From contig CASFRF010000023.1 of the NCBI GenBank assembly GCA_949297015.1, positions 47,293 through 111,292 on the forward strand: a stretch of DNA of 64,000 nucleotides, written 5' to 3'. Of the stretch, positions 42,841-52,988 are shown piece by piece. The DNA is from an uncultured bacterium. GTDB lineage: Bacteria; Verrucomicrobiota; Lentisphaeria; Victivallales; Victivallaceae. Below the pieces are notes generated by a model that was given only the letters and a program-made list of their open reading frames with translations, was not told where the DNA came from and searched no databases. Position 1 is the stretch's first letter. Each line of letters starts with the position of its first letter. Made by a program: the position numbers and the translations under genes.

Positions 42841-44130
42841 TCAGCGTTCGCGCGGCGTGACCTCCAGCAGTTCGGTGGTGAGGCTCCAGGCCTCCTCAAA
42901 GGACATGGCCTTGTGCTCGTGTCCGGCTCCCCACGAGTCGGTGTAGATCACCTGATCGGTTTTGGGGTTGTAGCCGTTGATGATCCGCAGATGACGGATC
43001 ACCCCGCCCTGATAGGGGCCGCCGACGCCCCAGGCCAGGGGCAGTCCCTGATCGATGGAGGCGATGACCTTCTGCCGGAACTTCTGATAATCGCGCTGAT
43101 CGCGGAGCCGGAATTTACGATAGGTTTCCGGATCGAGCGCCTGCAACAATCCCGAGTAGTCGAGAATGCGGTAGTTGCCCCGAACGGCTACGAAATCGTC
43201 GAATTCGACCGGCTCGAGCCGTCCGCGTCGGGCTTCGCGGTTGTACTGGCGGATCATCTTCGCCAGGTCGTTCCAGGAGTTGAACGCGGTGTATTCGTAA
43301 AACATCCGGGCCCGCAGATTCAATTTGGCGTCAACGCCTTCGAGCGCCTTGACCGCCTCTCGCATATTGGTGCCCTGAACCGCGTCGGACCCGGCGAGCT
43401 GGGCGAAGATGTGCTGATCGATCTCGCTGCCGTAGTAACGGGCCAGGCGCTCGACAGTGGCGGCGACGCAGTAGCCCTTGCGGCCCTGATCGACCATGGG
43501 AATTTCCAGATAACGACCGCCGTCGGGCAGGGTTTTCAAACGTTGCGGCAGGTCTTCGACATCGGTTTCGGCGCGCAGGGCGTCGCGGAAATCCTCCCGC
43601 TCGGGGGTGAGTTTGAAGTTCAGATATTCGGCGCCGCGCCGGGTGTGGCTGGTGGTCAGTTCCAGGGTCAGATCCGGGCGAAGCTGATAGGTCGTCGTGA
43701 CGATCTGGGCGCCGCCGAGCACGGTGCGACGGCGCTCCGGCTCGGCTTCGGGGTAGGCTTCGGTCACGGCCCCGGCCACCCGGCCGACCTGATCCAGCAA
43801 ATCCCGCCGTTCCGCTTCGCGCCCCTGCAGCTTGGCGTCGCCGCGGGTGAACAGCGCGCCGTCGATCCGCTGGAGTCGGCGTTCGGCGTCGAAGCGGAAA
43901 AAGAGCGTCCAGACCGGCTCCCCGAACAGGGTGTTTCCGGACTGGACGGTGGTCAAAACCCGGCGGTTGCGGTCGGTCCAGCGCAGCCGGCCTTTGAACT
44001 TCGCGGCCAGCTTTTCGGGCGTCTGGCTCCACAACGCCGGGTCGGTGCACAGCTCCTGCAAATCCGCCGCCGCCGTCTGCAGCAGCAGAAGCAGCGGGAG
44101 CGGGAACAGGAGCCGGCGGAGTCGGAACAT
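42841..44130 (-). CDS. Secreted C39-like cysteine peptidase family protein
   Basis: This 429-residue protein has a signal peptide (MFRLRRLLFPLPLLLLLQTA). The C-terminal half is a C39-type papain-like fold: IPMVDQGRKGYCVAATV carries the oxyanion Gln215 and Cys221, RHLRIINGY carries His380, and YTDSWG carries Asp398. The N-terminal half is an unrecognised beta-rich domain. C39-like proteins of this kind hydrolyse or bind peptides in the periplasm. The start lies 2 bases after the stop of fucI, so it is probably translated with it, an unexpected pairing. Confidence 0.75.
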   Translation of the reverse strand: MFRLRRLLFPLPLLLLLQTAAADLQELCTDPALWSQTPEKLAAKFKGRLRWTDRNRRVLTTVQSGNTLFGEPVWTLFFRFDAERRLQRIDGALFTRGDAKLQGREAERRDLLDQVGRVAGAVTEAYPEAEPERRRTVLGGAQIVTTTYQLRPDLTLELTTSHTRRGAEYLNFKLTPEREDFRDALRAETDVEDLPQRLKTLPDGGRYLEIPMVDQGRKGYCVAATVERLARYYGSEIDQHIFAQLAGSDAVQGTNMREAVKALEGVDAKLNLRARMFYEYTAFNSWNDLAKMIRQYNREARRGRLEPVEFDDFVAVRGNYRILDYSGLLQALDPETYRKFRLRDQRDYQKFRQKVIASIDQGLPLAWGVGGPYQGGVIRHLRIINGYNPKTDQVIYTDSWGAGHEHKAMSFEEAWSLTTELLEVTPRER

Positions 44131-44132
44131 CG

Positions 44133-45941
44133 TTACCGGTAGAGCGGTCCGAAGTTCTTGCAGGCCCGGTAGTCGGCGCCTTCCGGATCCATGCCGAAGG
44201 CGGCCCAGGCGCTCGGCCGGAAGATCTGCTCGGCCGGGACGTTGTGCATGCACACCGGGATCCGCAGCATCGAGGCCATGGTCAGCAGGTCCGCACCGAT
44301 ATGGCCGTAGGCGAATGCACCGTGGTTGGCGCCCCAGTTGCCCATCACGCTGTAGACGTCCTTGAACGCGCCTTCACCGGTCAGGTTCGGCACGAAATAG
44401 GTGGTCGGCCAGCCCGGATCGGTCCGGTTGTCAATGATCTTGTGGACCTCCGGCGGGAGCTCGTAGGTGTAGCCTTCGGCCAACTGCAGGACCGGCCCCA
44501 GACCCTTGACCAGATTCAGCCGGATCAACGTGATCGGCATGCCGCCTTTGGTGTAGAAGTTGCTCGAAAAACCGCCGCCGCGGAAGTAGCCGAGATTGGC
44601 CGGGACCCAGCGAGTCGCTTCGGTACAGGCCTTGGCTTCGGCTTCGGTCATTTCCCAGAAGGGCTTCATGCAGGGTTTGCCCTCGGCGTCGCGACAGGCG
44701 CCGGTGGCGTCCAGGGTGGTGGCTCCGGAGTTGATCAGGTGAATGATGCCCGGGACGTCCATCTCGTAGCCGCTGATCCGCTTGACCGACTCTTTGCTCC
44801 AGTAAGTGCGTACATCGGAGAAACCGGCGGCCCGGCCGGTCAGCAGATGGGCGAAGAGCATCGCCACGCCGTTGCAGGCGTCATTTTCGGTGGCGAGCAC
44901 CATCGGCTCACGCAGCCCGTTCCAGTCGAAGGAGCTGCAGAGCATCGACTCCATGACGTCGCCGTTGGGCTTCCAGTCGGTCCACTGACGCTGCCCCTGG
45001 AAGCCGCCGGCGATCGCGTTGTGGCCGCAGGCCTCTTCGCGGAAGTTTTTGCCCGGGATCTGATTGAGCTTCTCGTTGCCGATCATCAGATCGCGCCCGA
45101 TCATGGTCATTTTGGTGACGAAATCCCAGATCTTCTCCTGCTCTTCGGGGGTCTTGCCCTGCTTGCCGTTGTAGACGTCGGCACCCTGATTCTTCTGGAG
45201 ATTCTCGCGGACCCACTGCCGGGCGCGCTGATACTCCTCGGGGTCGTAGATGCCCTCGTCCATACGCCGGAGGATTTCGGTCTCATCGACCGATTCGCAG
45301 CGCATGTTCAAATATTCCTCGAAGAAATCCGGGTTGACGATCGAACCGGCGATGCCCATCGCCACGCTGCCGATGGACAAATAGCTGGTGCCGCGCATGG
45401 ACGCCACCGCCAGACCGGCCCGGGCGAAGCGCAGGATCTTCTCGCGGACGTCGTCCGGAATTTCCGTATCGTCGCAGTCCTTCACCTCATGGCCGTAAAT
45501 ACCGAAGGCCGGCAGCCCCTTCTGCGAATGCGCCGCCAGCACCGCCGCCAGATAGACCGCGCCCGGACGCTCGGTGCCGTTGAAACCCCAGATCGCCTTG
45601 ATGGTCAGCGGATCCATGTCCATGGTTTCGGAGCCGTAGCACCAGCAGGGGGTCACGGTCAACGTCACGGCGACGTTCAGGTTCTTGAATTTTCGGGCAC
45701 AACGGGTCGCTTCGGCCACGCCGCCGATGGTGGTGTCGGCGATCACGCACTCCACCGGTTCCCCGCAGGGGTGGCGCAGATTGGACGAAATCAATTCCGC
45801 CGCCGCCCGGGCCATGTTCATGGTCTGGTCTTCCAGAGACTCCCGGATGCCGTTCCGCCGGCCGTCGATGACCGGCCGGATCCCGATGCGCGGCAGTTCC
45901 GTACACAACCGATTGACCGTTTTCGCTTGATTCTGAGACAT
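44133..45941 (-). CDS. fucI: L-fucose isomerase
   Basis: This 602-residue enzyme converts L-fucose to L-fuculose. [20 protein letters not shown] and [10 protein letters not shown] are family marks. The expected catalytic Glu, Asp and His lie in [17 protein letters not shown] and [11 protein letters not shown]. It is Mn-dependent in relatives. AGGAGG before the ATG fixes the start. With the GH95 fucosidase 5 kb upstream on the same strand it forms the start of a fucose route; fuculokinase and aldolase are not in the window. Confidence 0.95.
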   Translation of the reverse strand: MSQNQAKTVNRLCTELPRIGIRPVIDGRRNGIRESLEDQTMNMARAAAELISSNLRHPCGEPVECVIADTTIGGVAEATRCARKFKNLNVAVTLTVTPCWCYGSETMDMDPLTIKAIWGFNGTERPGAVYLAAVLAAHSQKGLPAFGIYGHEVKDCDDTEIPDDVREKILRFARAGLAVASMRGTSYLSIGSVAMGIAGSIVNPDFFEEYLNMRCESVDETEILRRMDEGIYDPEEYQRARQWVRENLQKNQGADVYNGKQGKTPEEQEKIWDFVTKMTMIGRDLMIGNEKLNQIPGKNFREEACGHNAIAGGFQGQRQWTDWKPNGDVMESMLCSSFDWNGLREPMVLATENDACNGVAMLFAHLLTGRAAGFSDVRTYWSKESVKRISGYEMDVPGIIHLINSGATTLDATGACRDAEGKPCMKPFWEMTEAEAKACTEATRWVPANLGYFRGGGFSSNFYTKGGMPITLIRLNLVKGLGPVLQLAEGYTYELPPEVHKIIDNRTDPGWPTTYFVPNLTGEGAFKDVYSVMGNWGANHGAFAYGHIGADLLTMASMLRIPVCMHNVPAEQIFRPSAWAAFGMDPEGADYRACKNFGPLYR

Positions 45942-45969
45942 ACTTCCTCCTGGGCTGAAAGTTCAGATT

Positions 45970-45981
45970 GATTGCTCAATC
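45970..45981. promoter_or_regulatory. Palindrome upstream of fucI
   Basis: GATTGCTCAATC is a 5-bp inverted repeat with a CT centre, about 30 bases before the fucI ATG. A possible -10 (TATATT on the minus strand) lies near 46012-46017. Operator function is a guess. Confidence 0.3.
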
Positions 45982-46058
45982 CGGTTTGACAATTCCGATC
46001 TCGAATAAAGAATATAACCGGCCATTCCGAAAAATCCAGTCCGCAACTCCGGCCCGGA

Positions 46059-48824
46059 TTATTTTTTCCATTTTTTCACGGTTTTCAGGGCCGAGAGCAG
46101 TTCGGTCTCCGGTTCCGATGAGCTCGCCGGTTCCGGTGGAACTTCCGGCGCCGCCGTCGGGGCGGGGGCGGAAGCCGGCGGCGGCTCCTGCCGGCTCCGA
46201 CGGCGGAGCCGGAGCCGATGGCGCGACGTTGGGGCCGCGGCCGGATCCCCGGGCCCGCGGAACCGGCGGCGGCGCCGGAGCCAATCGAGTCTCCGATCCG
46301 CAATCCCGAGCAGGAAGAGGAGCAGCGCCGCCGTCAGCAGCAGCGGCGTCAGCTTCTGCGTCCGGCGTTCCCGGCCGAGATCGTGCCAGATTCCGCTCAG
46401 TTCCAGCCGTTCACGGCCTCCGGTCAACGCCGCGAGCTCCGGCAGCGTATCGCCGTTTTGCGCCGGGGGGAGCGGTCGGAACTCCGGCGCATCGGGCAGC
46501 TGCACCGGAGGCAACGGGCAGGGGGCGGGACCGCCGAAATCCAGCGCGGTCGCCACCGGAGCGGTCCCGGTCAGCGGCAGTTCCAGATAGAGCGTATCGG
46601 GATCGAGATAGGTCAGCGGCCGCCGGTGCAGCTGCGGAGTGCCGAGCGCATCGGGTTCCAGCGTCAGCAGTTCCGGCGTGCGGTCGAAGGGATCGCGCTC
46701 CCGTTCCGGATCCAGATACAGCCGGAGCTGGAAGATCCCGCGTTCCAGCCGCGGTTCGACCAGACACCCCGGCGGCAGCTCCTGATCCTGCGGCGTCAGA
46801 TATTGCAGCAGCGCCAGCAACAAGGCGCCGTGTTCGGGGTATTGCGCAAAGCTCGCCGTGAGCTCTCCGGTAAAGACGCCGCTGCGGCCGTTGCCCGACG
46901 CCATGAAGGCGATCACCGGCGACGGCTCCTCGTCGGCGGTGGTCGCCGCGACCGTGGCTTCGGGGCGGGCGAAGGTCGGGTTGTAGCCGTCGAGCTCAAA
47001 GGTGGTGGGCTGGAAGCCCTCGGGGCGGAGCACCCGGGCGGCGGCGTTGAGCTCGACACCGGTCTTCGCTTCGATGAATCCGGTGCGGGTGATGGTGATG
47101 GTCTCCTGCAGAAAGAGCTGGGGCAACTCGTCGGGGGTGTTGGAGAAATAGAGCTGACCGCCGCCGCGCCGGGCGAGGTCGGCCAGCAGCTCCGCATCGG
47201 AGTCGTGCTCGCTGCCCAAGCCGATGACGCTCAGCGTGATGCCGTTTTTGCGGCAGTGCGCCAGCAGTTCCCGGTATGCACCGGGCTGTTCCGAGTCGGA
47301 GGCGTCGGCGAAGAGCAGCAGATGGCGGGTGGCGGCGGTGGCGGAGAGCAGTTCGCGCACCGCCGCCTCCAGCGCGTTGTAGATGAAGATTCCGCCGCCC
47401 CGGGCGGCGATGGCCAGCACCCGGTCCTCCTGCGCCTGCGCCTCCGGGGCCGGCATCAGCGGCAGAATCCGGTGGGCGCTGCTGTCCACGGCGATGACCG
47501 CCGCCTGATCCCGGGGCCCCAGCATGGCGATGGCCTCCGCGGTGGCCAGATTGGCCATATCCATTTTGGTCCGGTTGCCGCCCACGGGCTGGCTCATGCT
47601 GCCCGAGCGATCGAGGGCGATGGCCAGCGCGACGTTGCTTTTGCGGTGTTCATTGCGCAGCTCCATGGTCACCGGCAGCACCGGCTCCAGGGGCGACCGG
47701 TAGTAGCCGCCGAGTCCGAAGCTGTTGCGTCCGCCGGTCAGCAGCAACCCGAGCGAACCGGAGTTCACCAGCGCCGCGAGGTTGCGCATCCCCGTTTGAC
47801 CGATCCGGGCGGCCGGGAAATTCTCCAGAATCACCGCCGCGTAGCCGGAGAGCACGCCGAGTGAGAAATCGACTTCGCCGTCATGCCCCCGGACTTCGAC
47901 CGGAACCTGCGCCTGCCGCAGCAGCCGGGCCAGCCCGGAATCGGGATTCCGGGTGCAGAGCAGCACCGGACGTCGGCCCCGGATCCGGATCGGAAACACC
48001 AGCTGATTGTTTTCCGGAATCGGGTCCGTGCCCGGCGGCAGCAGCTGAACCCGGTAGGAGAGTACGCCCGGCGTCGCGGCCCGATCCCGGAATTCGAGGC
48101 GGTTGGTACCGCGCCGGAGCGCGACCCGGCCGCGCCGCCAGAGCTCCGTTCCCCGGTACACCACGAGCTCCGCGTCCCCCGCTTCCGGGGCGGTGAGCTC
48201 CAGCTGCAGCGCATACTCCTCGCCGGGGGCGGCCTCCCAGGGGTGGGTCACGTCGGTAAAGGCCCAGTCGCCGGTGGTCGTCCGGCGCAACAGCCGGTAG
48301 TCGATCGGAATGCCCCGGGCCGCGGCCTCCGCGAACCGGGCGTAGGGGTGGGTTCCGGTCCAGAGCCCGTCGGAGAGAATCAGAATCCGACCGGGAACGT
48401 CGCCGGGCAGACTCTGCAGCACGGTTTCGAGCGCTCTAGCCAGCTCCGAGCGGTCGGAGGGCAGCGGCTGCCGGAACCGGGTGGGCGCCGGTTCCTCCGG
48501 CAGTTTTTCTACGGTGTTGCCGGCGGCGAAGGCGATCAGTTCCACGCCGGGCGCGTCCGGCGGGCGGCTCGCCTCCAGCTGGGATACCACCTCCAATTGC
48601 CGTTCGGCAGCCTCCGGCGGCAGCGAGGCGCTGCGATCGGCCAGCACGAACAAACGGCCGGGCCGGTCGGCGAGTGGTCGGCCCGGCTGAGTCAACGCCA
48701 GAATCAGCAGCAGCCAGACCGCGCCGCGCCACCACCGCTGGCGGCGGTCGCCCGGCGGCAGTCGCCAGAACAGGGCGGCCGCGGGCAGCAGCAACAGCAG
48801 AAATTCGGGATGTTCCCAGCTCAT
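46059..48824 (-). CDS. Membrane VWA-domain protein with glutamine amidotransferase-like region
   Basis: This is a 921-residue protein. Two membrane helices near the N-terminus (EFLLLLLPAAALFW, then GAVWLLLILALTQPG) and one near residue 830 (LLLTAALLLFLLGIA) anchor it. Residues about 310-360 recall a GATase-like fold. A VWA domain with the MIDAS motif DRSGSMS follows (about residues 400-570). The charged C-terminal tail (Arg-, Pro- and Glu-rich) lies in the cytoplasm. It overlaps the BatA-like gene by 4 bases (ATGA). The pair resembles Bat-type proteins that act with MoxR ATPases, but no MoxR gene is visible here. Confidence 0.75.
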   Translation of the reverse strand: MSWEHPEFLLLLLPAAALFWRLPPGDRRQRWWRGAVWLLLILALTQPGRPLADRPGRLFVLADRSASLPPEAAERQLEVVSQLEASRPPDAPGVELIAFAAGNTVEKLPEEPAPTRFRQPLPSDRSELARALETVLQSLPGDVPGRILILSDGLWTGTHPYARFAEAAARGIPIDYRLLRRTTTGDWAFTDVTHPWEAAPGEEYALQLELTAPEAGDAELVVYRGTELWRRGRVALRRGTNRLEFRDRAATPGVLSYRVQLLPPGTDPIPENNQLVFPIRIRGRRPVLLCTRNPDSGLARLLRQAQVPVEVRGHDGEVDFSLGVLSGYAAVILENFPAARIGQTGMRNLAALVNSGSLGLLLTGGRNSFGLGGYYRSPLEPVLPVTMELRNEHRKSNVALAIALDRSGSMSQPVGGNRTKMDMANLATAEAIAMLGPRDQAAVIAVDSSAHRILPLMPAPEAQAQEDRVLAIAARGGGIFIYNALEAAVRELLSATAATRHLLLFADASDSEQPGAYRELLAHCRKNGITLSVIGLGSEHDSDAELLADLARRGGGQLYFSNTPDELPQLFLQETITITRTGFIEAKTGVELNAAARVLRPEGFQPTTFELDGYNPTFARPEATVAATTADEEPSPVIAFMASGNGRSGVFTGELTASFAQYPEHGALLLALLQYLTPQDQELPPGCLVEPRLERGIFQLRLYLDPERERDPFDRTPELLTLEPDALGTPQLHRRPLTYLDPDTLYLELPLTGTAPVATALDFGGPAPCPLPPVQLPDAPEFRPLPPAQNGDTLPELAALTGGRERLELSGIWHDLGRERRTQKLTPLLLTAALLLFLLGIADRRLDWLRRRRRFRGPGDPAAAPTSRHRLRLRRRSRQEPPPASAPAPTAAPEVPPEPASSSEPETELLSALKTVKKWKK

Positions 48825-50512
48825 TGTTCACTCCGGCGGTACAGTCGCCAATGGTGCAGCCCCAGCAGCCCCAGCAGCGCCAGCAGCAGCGGCGTCAGCA
48901 GCTCCCGGCGTCCGGGAATCGGCCCGACGGGAGCTGCGGGGGGCGCGCTCTGTTCGCCGCTCCCGGCCCGGGAGAGATCGGATTCGGTGTCGTTGAGCGG
49001 ATTGACCATCAGCTCCCAGGTCAGGTCTCCCGCGCGCAGATGGGTGCGGCCCGGCGGCAGATTTTCGATTCGCACCCGTTGTTCCGGATCCGGCCGCAGC
49101 CGGTACTCCGGCCTTCCGGCCGACTGGATCCGCAGCTCCGGGCACTCCGGCGGCAGTTGCACCACCACCGGCTCCCCGGAGCGGTAGTTGCTCCGGCGCG
49201 GTCCCGGTCGGCGCGCGGTCACCTGCTCCAGCAGATTGACCCACCAGCCCGGCCAGGCCGGGGTGCGCTGCCAGTTGGAGCTCTCCGGCGACCAGACGAT
49301 CTCCACCAGATTCCGGCGCTCAGCGGCCAGCGTCCGATCGTTCAGGCGCCACAACGGCCGCCCGCGCAGCGGGGCCCGCGGTTCGCTCCAGAGCACGCCG
49401 TGCCAGTCGAGTCCGGTGAGCAGTTCCGAACGGCGCGCCGCTTCGGCCTCTCCGGCCAGGGTCCGGCCGCTGCCCGGAGTCAGCAGAACGGTGAATTGCC
49501 GAGGCGTTCCCGTCGGCGGCGCGGTGGTGATCAGCAGCTCCGGTTCCGTCTCGACCAGGTGGGCCCGTCCGGTGGCGGCGAGCGCCTCGGCGACCGGTCG
49601 GCGGCAGGATTCGGGCAGTTCCAGCCGGACCCGGACCGGCGGCGAATCCTCCGGCAGCAGGGTCAGCTGCTGATCAAAAGCCAGTTCGTCAGGAGGGAGG
49701 CGGGCGGTGAGTTCCCCGGTGCCGGGCGGCAGCGTGAACTGCGCTTTGGCCACGCCGTGGGCGGGGATTTGCAAGGTCCGGCGCTCGCCGGCGGCCCGGA
49801 GGGTCACCTCCCGCTTCCGGGGCGAGAGATTGGCCACCAGAAACAGCGCCCGCCCGGAGTCCCGCAGCGCGCCGGTGACGGCAAAGTTCTCGCGGGGACG
49901 GCCGAGGGCGCGCCAGGTGGTGCCCGGAGTCGGACTTGCCGCCGCGCCGAGGTGATCGGTATAGATTCGCCGCTCGGCTCCGGGCTGCTCCAGTTTCCGG
50001 GTCAGCGCCAGCGCCGCGACCAGGTCGCCGGTGTAATCCGCGGCCTGCCAGTGCCGTTCAAGCTGTGCCGGAAGTTCACGCCCGGTGCAGACGCCCAGAT
50101 GCCGGGGGCGGCTCCCGGCCAGAATCAGCCGGAACTCCCGCTGCGGTGCGCGGCGGGCCAGCTGTGCGAGCTCGCGCTTTGCCCGCCGCAGTGCCGAGTC
50201 GTCGCCTCCGGCCTGCATGGAGTAGGAGTCGTCGAGAATCAGGGTCAGCGGCGGGAGTCGGCGGGCGTCGGCCCACCAGGGGCCGGCCGCGGCCAGCGTC
50301 AGCAGCGTCAGGATCAGCAGCTCCAGATAAAAGATCGGCGGAAACGGCTGCCGGTGCCGGATCCGCCCCCGGGAGGGCGGTCTCGATCCTTCCGGCCACA
50401 GTCGCAGAAAGGAGACCGGCAGGATCCGGCTCCGTCGGCTCAACAGATAGATGAGCGCCAGCACCGGCAGCGACGCCAGTCCCCCCAGCAGCCATGGCCA
50501 GAGAACGTGCAT
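48821..50512 (-). CDS. BatA-like N-terminal double-transmembrane protein
   Basis: This is a 563-residue protein. Its N-terminus (LWPWLLGGLASLPVLALIYL, then PVSFLRLWPEG and LELLILTLLTLAAAGPWW) is the two-helix aerotolerance-regulator/BatA layout. A degenerate VWA-like stretch follows (LTLILDDSYSMQAGG, with Asp-Asp-Ser-Tyr-Ser in place of D-x-S-x-S). A long periplasmic part and one C-terminal helix (LLTPLLLALLGLLGLHHW) complete it. It probably pairs with the following VWA protein in the membrane. It begins 6 bases after the fucosidase stop. Confidence 0.75.
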   Translation of the reverse strand: MHVLWPWLLGGLASLPVLALIYLLSRRSRILPVSFLRLWPEGSRPPSRGRIRHRQPFPPIFYLELLILTLLTLAAAGPWWADARRLPPLTLILDDSYSMQAGGDDSALRRAKRELAQLARRAPQREFRLILAGSRPRHLGVCTGRELPAQLERHWQAADYTGDLVAALALTRKLEQPGAERRIYTDHLGAAASPTPGTTWRALGRPRENFAVTGALRDSGRALFLVANLSPRKREVTLRAAGERRTLQIPAHGVAKAQFTLPPGTGELTARLPPDELAFDQQLTLLPEDSPPVRVRLELPESCRRPVAEALAATGRAHLVETEPELLITTAPPTGTPRQFTVLLTPGSGRTLAGEAEAARRSELLTGLDWHGVLWSEPRAPLRGRPLWRLNDRTLAAERRNLVEIVWSPESSNWQRTPAWPGWWVNLLEQVTARRPGPRRSNYRSGEPVVVQLPPECPELRIQSAGRPEYRLRPDPEQRVRIENLPPGRTHLRAGDLTWELMVNPLNDTESDLSRAGSGEQSAPPAAPVGPIPGRRELLTPLLLALLGLLGLHHWRLYRRSEQ

Positions 50513-50518
50513 TCCGAC

Positions 50519-52933
50519 TCAGTTGGCTTTGAGTTGATAACGGTTGCCCGCCGAAACCTCAAAGGTGTAGAACTCTCCGTCCTGCGCGACCGGCAGCTCC
50601 TGCCGGTTGCAGAAGACCCGCAATGGCCGGGCGCAACGGAACCGGACCGAACCGCTCTGACCGGGCCGGAATTGCGCCGAAAGCGCTCCCTTCTTCCAGG
50701 CCAGATCCAGCTCGGCGTTGCCCCGGAGCCGCACGCCGTTGAGTTCGCCGCCGGTCCAGTCCGCGGGCAGGGCCGGGAGCAGATGGAAATACCCGGCGTG
50801 ACTCTGCACGAGCATTTCGATCATGCCCGCGACCACGCCGAGATTGCCGTCGATCTGGAACGGCGGATGGGCGTCGAACAGATTCGGATAGACGCCGCCG
50901 CCGCCGTCGTAGCGGATCTCGCCGGAGGAGTCGACCAATCGGAACATCATCTGCAGCAGCTTCCAGGCGTGATCTCCATCCAGCAGCCGGGCCCAGAAGT
51001 TGACCTTCCAGGCCAGCGACCAGCCGGTGCCGTCGTCGCCGCGGATTTCGAGGGTTTTTCTGGCCGCCGCGAAGAGTTCCGGGGTCTCCTCGGTGATCAG
51101 AGCGGCCGGGTGCAGCCCGTAGAGATGGGAGACGTGGCGATGGTGCGGTTCGGCGTCGGAGAAGTTCTCGCTCCACTCGCAGAGCCGTCCGTTGCGTTCG
51201 TCAAGGTGGGGCTGCGGCAGCTGGCCCAGCGTCTCCCGGAGTCGCGTCGCCAGCTTGGGATCGACCTTCAGCACTTCGGCGGCGGCGAGAGTGTTGCCCA
51301 GAAGTTCACGCACGATGAACAGATCCATGGTGCTGGTGCAGCTGACCGCCGCCGGTTGGCCGTCGGGGGCCAGAAACAGATTTTCCGGCGAAGTCGACGG
51401 CACCGTGCCCAGACGCGCCTCCCCCCGGATCGTGACCGGACGCAGAAAGTCGAGCATGAATTCGGCGGCGCCGCGCAGCAGCGGATAGGCGCGTTCGGCC
51501 AGAAATTTCCGGTCCTGCGTATACAAATAGTGTTCGTACAGATGACGGCAGAGCCAGGCGCCGCCCATCGGCCAGGTCACGCACTGGGGGATGTGTCCGC
51601 CCTCCGGCCACCAGATTTCGGACTCCGGCATGCCCCCCATGCCGACCATGGTGGAGAGCGCCCAGATGTCGGTGTTGTGGTGCGCCACCCAGCCGCCGCA
51701 GCCGTAGTTGGCGGCGCTGCGGCGACCGCTGACGCTGAGGTTTTCGATCAGGTCGAACAGCGGTTCGAGACAGGGGCCGAGATTGGCCGCTTCCGCCGGC
51801 CAGTAGTTCATCTGGGTGTTGATGTTGATGGTGTAGTTGCTGCTCCAGGGGGCGCGGAGCAGTTCGTTCCACAGGCCCTGCAGATTGGCCGGCTGGGTGC
51901 CGCGCCGGGAACAGGAGATCAGCAGATAACGGCCGTAATTGAAGAGCAGCGCCGCCAGCGAGACGTCACTGCCGTCGAAACGCCGCAGCCGCTCGTCGGT
52001 GGGCAGGCGCTGGGCCTGATCCGGACCGGCAAGGTTCAGCGAACAGCGATCGTACAAACGCTGGTAGTCGGCCAAATGCAGCGAGCGGAGCCGCCGGTAG
52101 CTCTTGTCGCGGGCCAGATCCAGCCGGGACCGGGCCCGGTCGGAGATGGCCTGATAATCCCGGACCGGGGTATCGAACGCCGAGCGGAACCCGGTGGCCG
52201 AGGAGAGCCGGAGCTCCAGCCGGTCGGCTCCGGAGACGATCAGCGCTCCGGCGTCGGCCGTGGCGGAACCGCCGTCGAGGGTGAGTTCCAGCCGGACCGC
52301 GAAGCGCAGGCTCCTGTCCGGATCGTACTCGAGCCGGTCCCGGCCGTAGTAGTTGGGATCGACCAGCCAGGGGGCTTCGCCCCGGAGCCAGAGCGCGGAG
52401 GAGCCGTCGGGTTCGAGCTGAAAGTGGAGCCGGGAATCGAGCTGGATCCGGCAGTTGAGGCGTCCCGGCTGATCGGCGTCGAAGCGCAGCAGCATGATCT
52501 GGGACGGGTTTTCCGCGAAGTATTCGCGGCGGAACCGGACGCCGTCGAGGGTGTATTCGGTGTGCGCCAGCGCCGATTCCAGATCGAGGCTCCGGCGGTA
52601 ATCGACGGGTTCTCCGGTCTGGTCGGGAAATTCGATGAGCAGGTCGGCCATCGGCAGGAAGCTGCCGGTGTAGGGGCCCTGCAGCTTTTTGCTGAGTTCA
52701 TCGGCCGCGTGATAATCGCCGCGGGCCACCGCCTGGGCGATTTTCTCCAGCTGCCCGGGACCGTCGGCGAGTCGGAAGTCCTGGGGGCCGCCCGACCACA
52801 GGGTGTCGTCGTTGAGCGACAGTTTCTCGCAGCGGACGCCGCCGTAGACCATGGCGCCCAGCCGTCCGTTGCCGATGGGCAGCGCCTCGTTGAAATTTGC
52901 GGCCGGTTGCCGATACCAGAGCGTGTTTTCCAT
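50519..52933 (-). CDS. GH95 family alpha-L-fucosidase
   Basis: This is an 804-residue enzyme of usual GH95 length. NINTQMNYWPAE (about residues 363-375) holds the two Asn that activate water. TVPSTSPENLF (Glu about 516) and GNLGVVAGMIEML (Asp about 692) match the catalytic acid and base regions of the family's inverting mechanism. The N-terminal beta-sandwich starts NTLWYRQPAANFNEALPIGN. The enzyme removes terminal alpha-1,2-linked fucose (or galactose in some members) from mucin or plant glycans. No signal peptide is present with the start at 52933, so it may act on imported oligosaccharides. It lies between panB and the BatA-like gene in one tight run. Confidence 0.92.
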   Translation of the reverse strand: MENTLWYRQPAANFNEALPIGNGRLGAMVYGGVRCEKLSLNDDTLWSGGPQDFRLADGPGQLEKIAQAVARGDYHAADELSKKLQGPYTGSFLPMADLLIEFPDQTGEPVDYRRSLDLESALAHTEYTLDGVRFRREYFAENPSQIMLLRFDADQPGRLNCRIQLDSRLHFQLEPDGSSALWLRGEAPWLVDPNYYGRDRLEYDPDRSLRFAVRLELTLDGGSATADAGALIVSGADRLELRLSSATGFRSAFDTPVRDYQAISDRARSRLDLARDKSYRRLRSLHLADYQRLYDRCSLNLAGPDQAQRLPTDERLRRFDGSDVSLAALLFNYGRYLLISCSRRGTQPANLQGLWNELLRAPWSSNYTININTQMNYWPAEAANLGPCLEPLFDLIENLSVSGRRSAANYGCGGWVAHHNTDIWALSTMVGMGGMPESEIWWPEGGHIPQCVTWPMGGAWLCRHLYEHYLYTQDRKFLAERAYPLLRGAAEFMLDFLRPVTIRGEARLGTVPSTSPENLFLAPDGQPAAVSCTSTMDLFIVRELLGNTLAAAEVLKVDPKLATRLRETLGQLPQPHLDERNGRLCEWSENFSDAEPHHRHVSHLYGLHPAALITEETPELFAAARKTLEIRGDDGTGWSLAWKVNFWARLLDGDHAWKLLQMMFRLVDSSGEIRYDGGGGVYPNLFDAHPPFQIDGNLGVVAGMIEMLVQSHAGYFHLLPALPADWTGGELNGVRLRGNAELDLAWKKGALSAQFRPGQSGSVRFRCARPLRVFCNRQELPVAQDGEFYTFEVSAGNRYQLKAN

Positions 52934-52988
52934 AGTTGAGGAAGATTCCTTGCGTCTTGAGGGTATTGAACAATGGTCCGGAGCTCGT

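Noticed and set aside
48674..52939. 1400-codon plus-strand frame opposite the BatA-like and fucosidase genes
   Set aside because: The minus strand has clear GH95 and BatA motifs. The plus frame has no recognisable motif and low-complexity Arg/Gln/Gly content.
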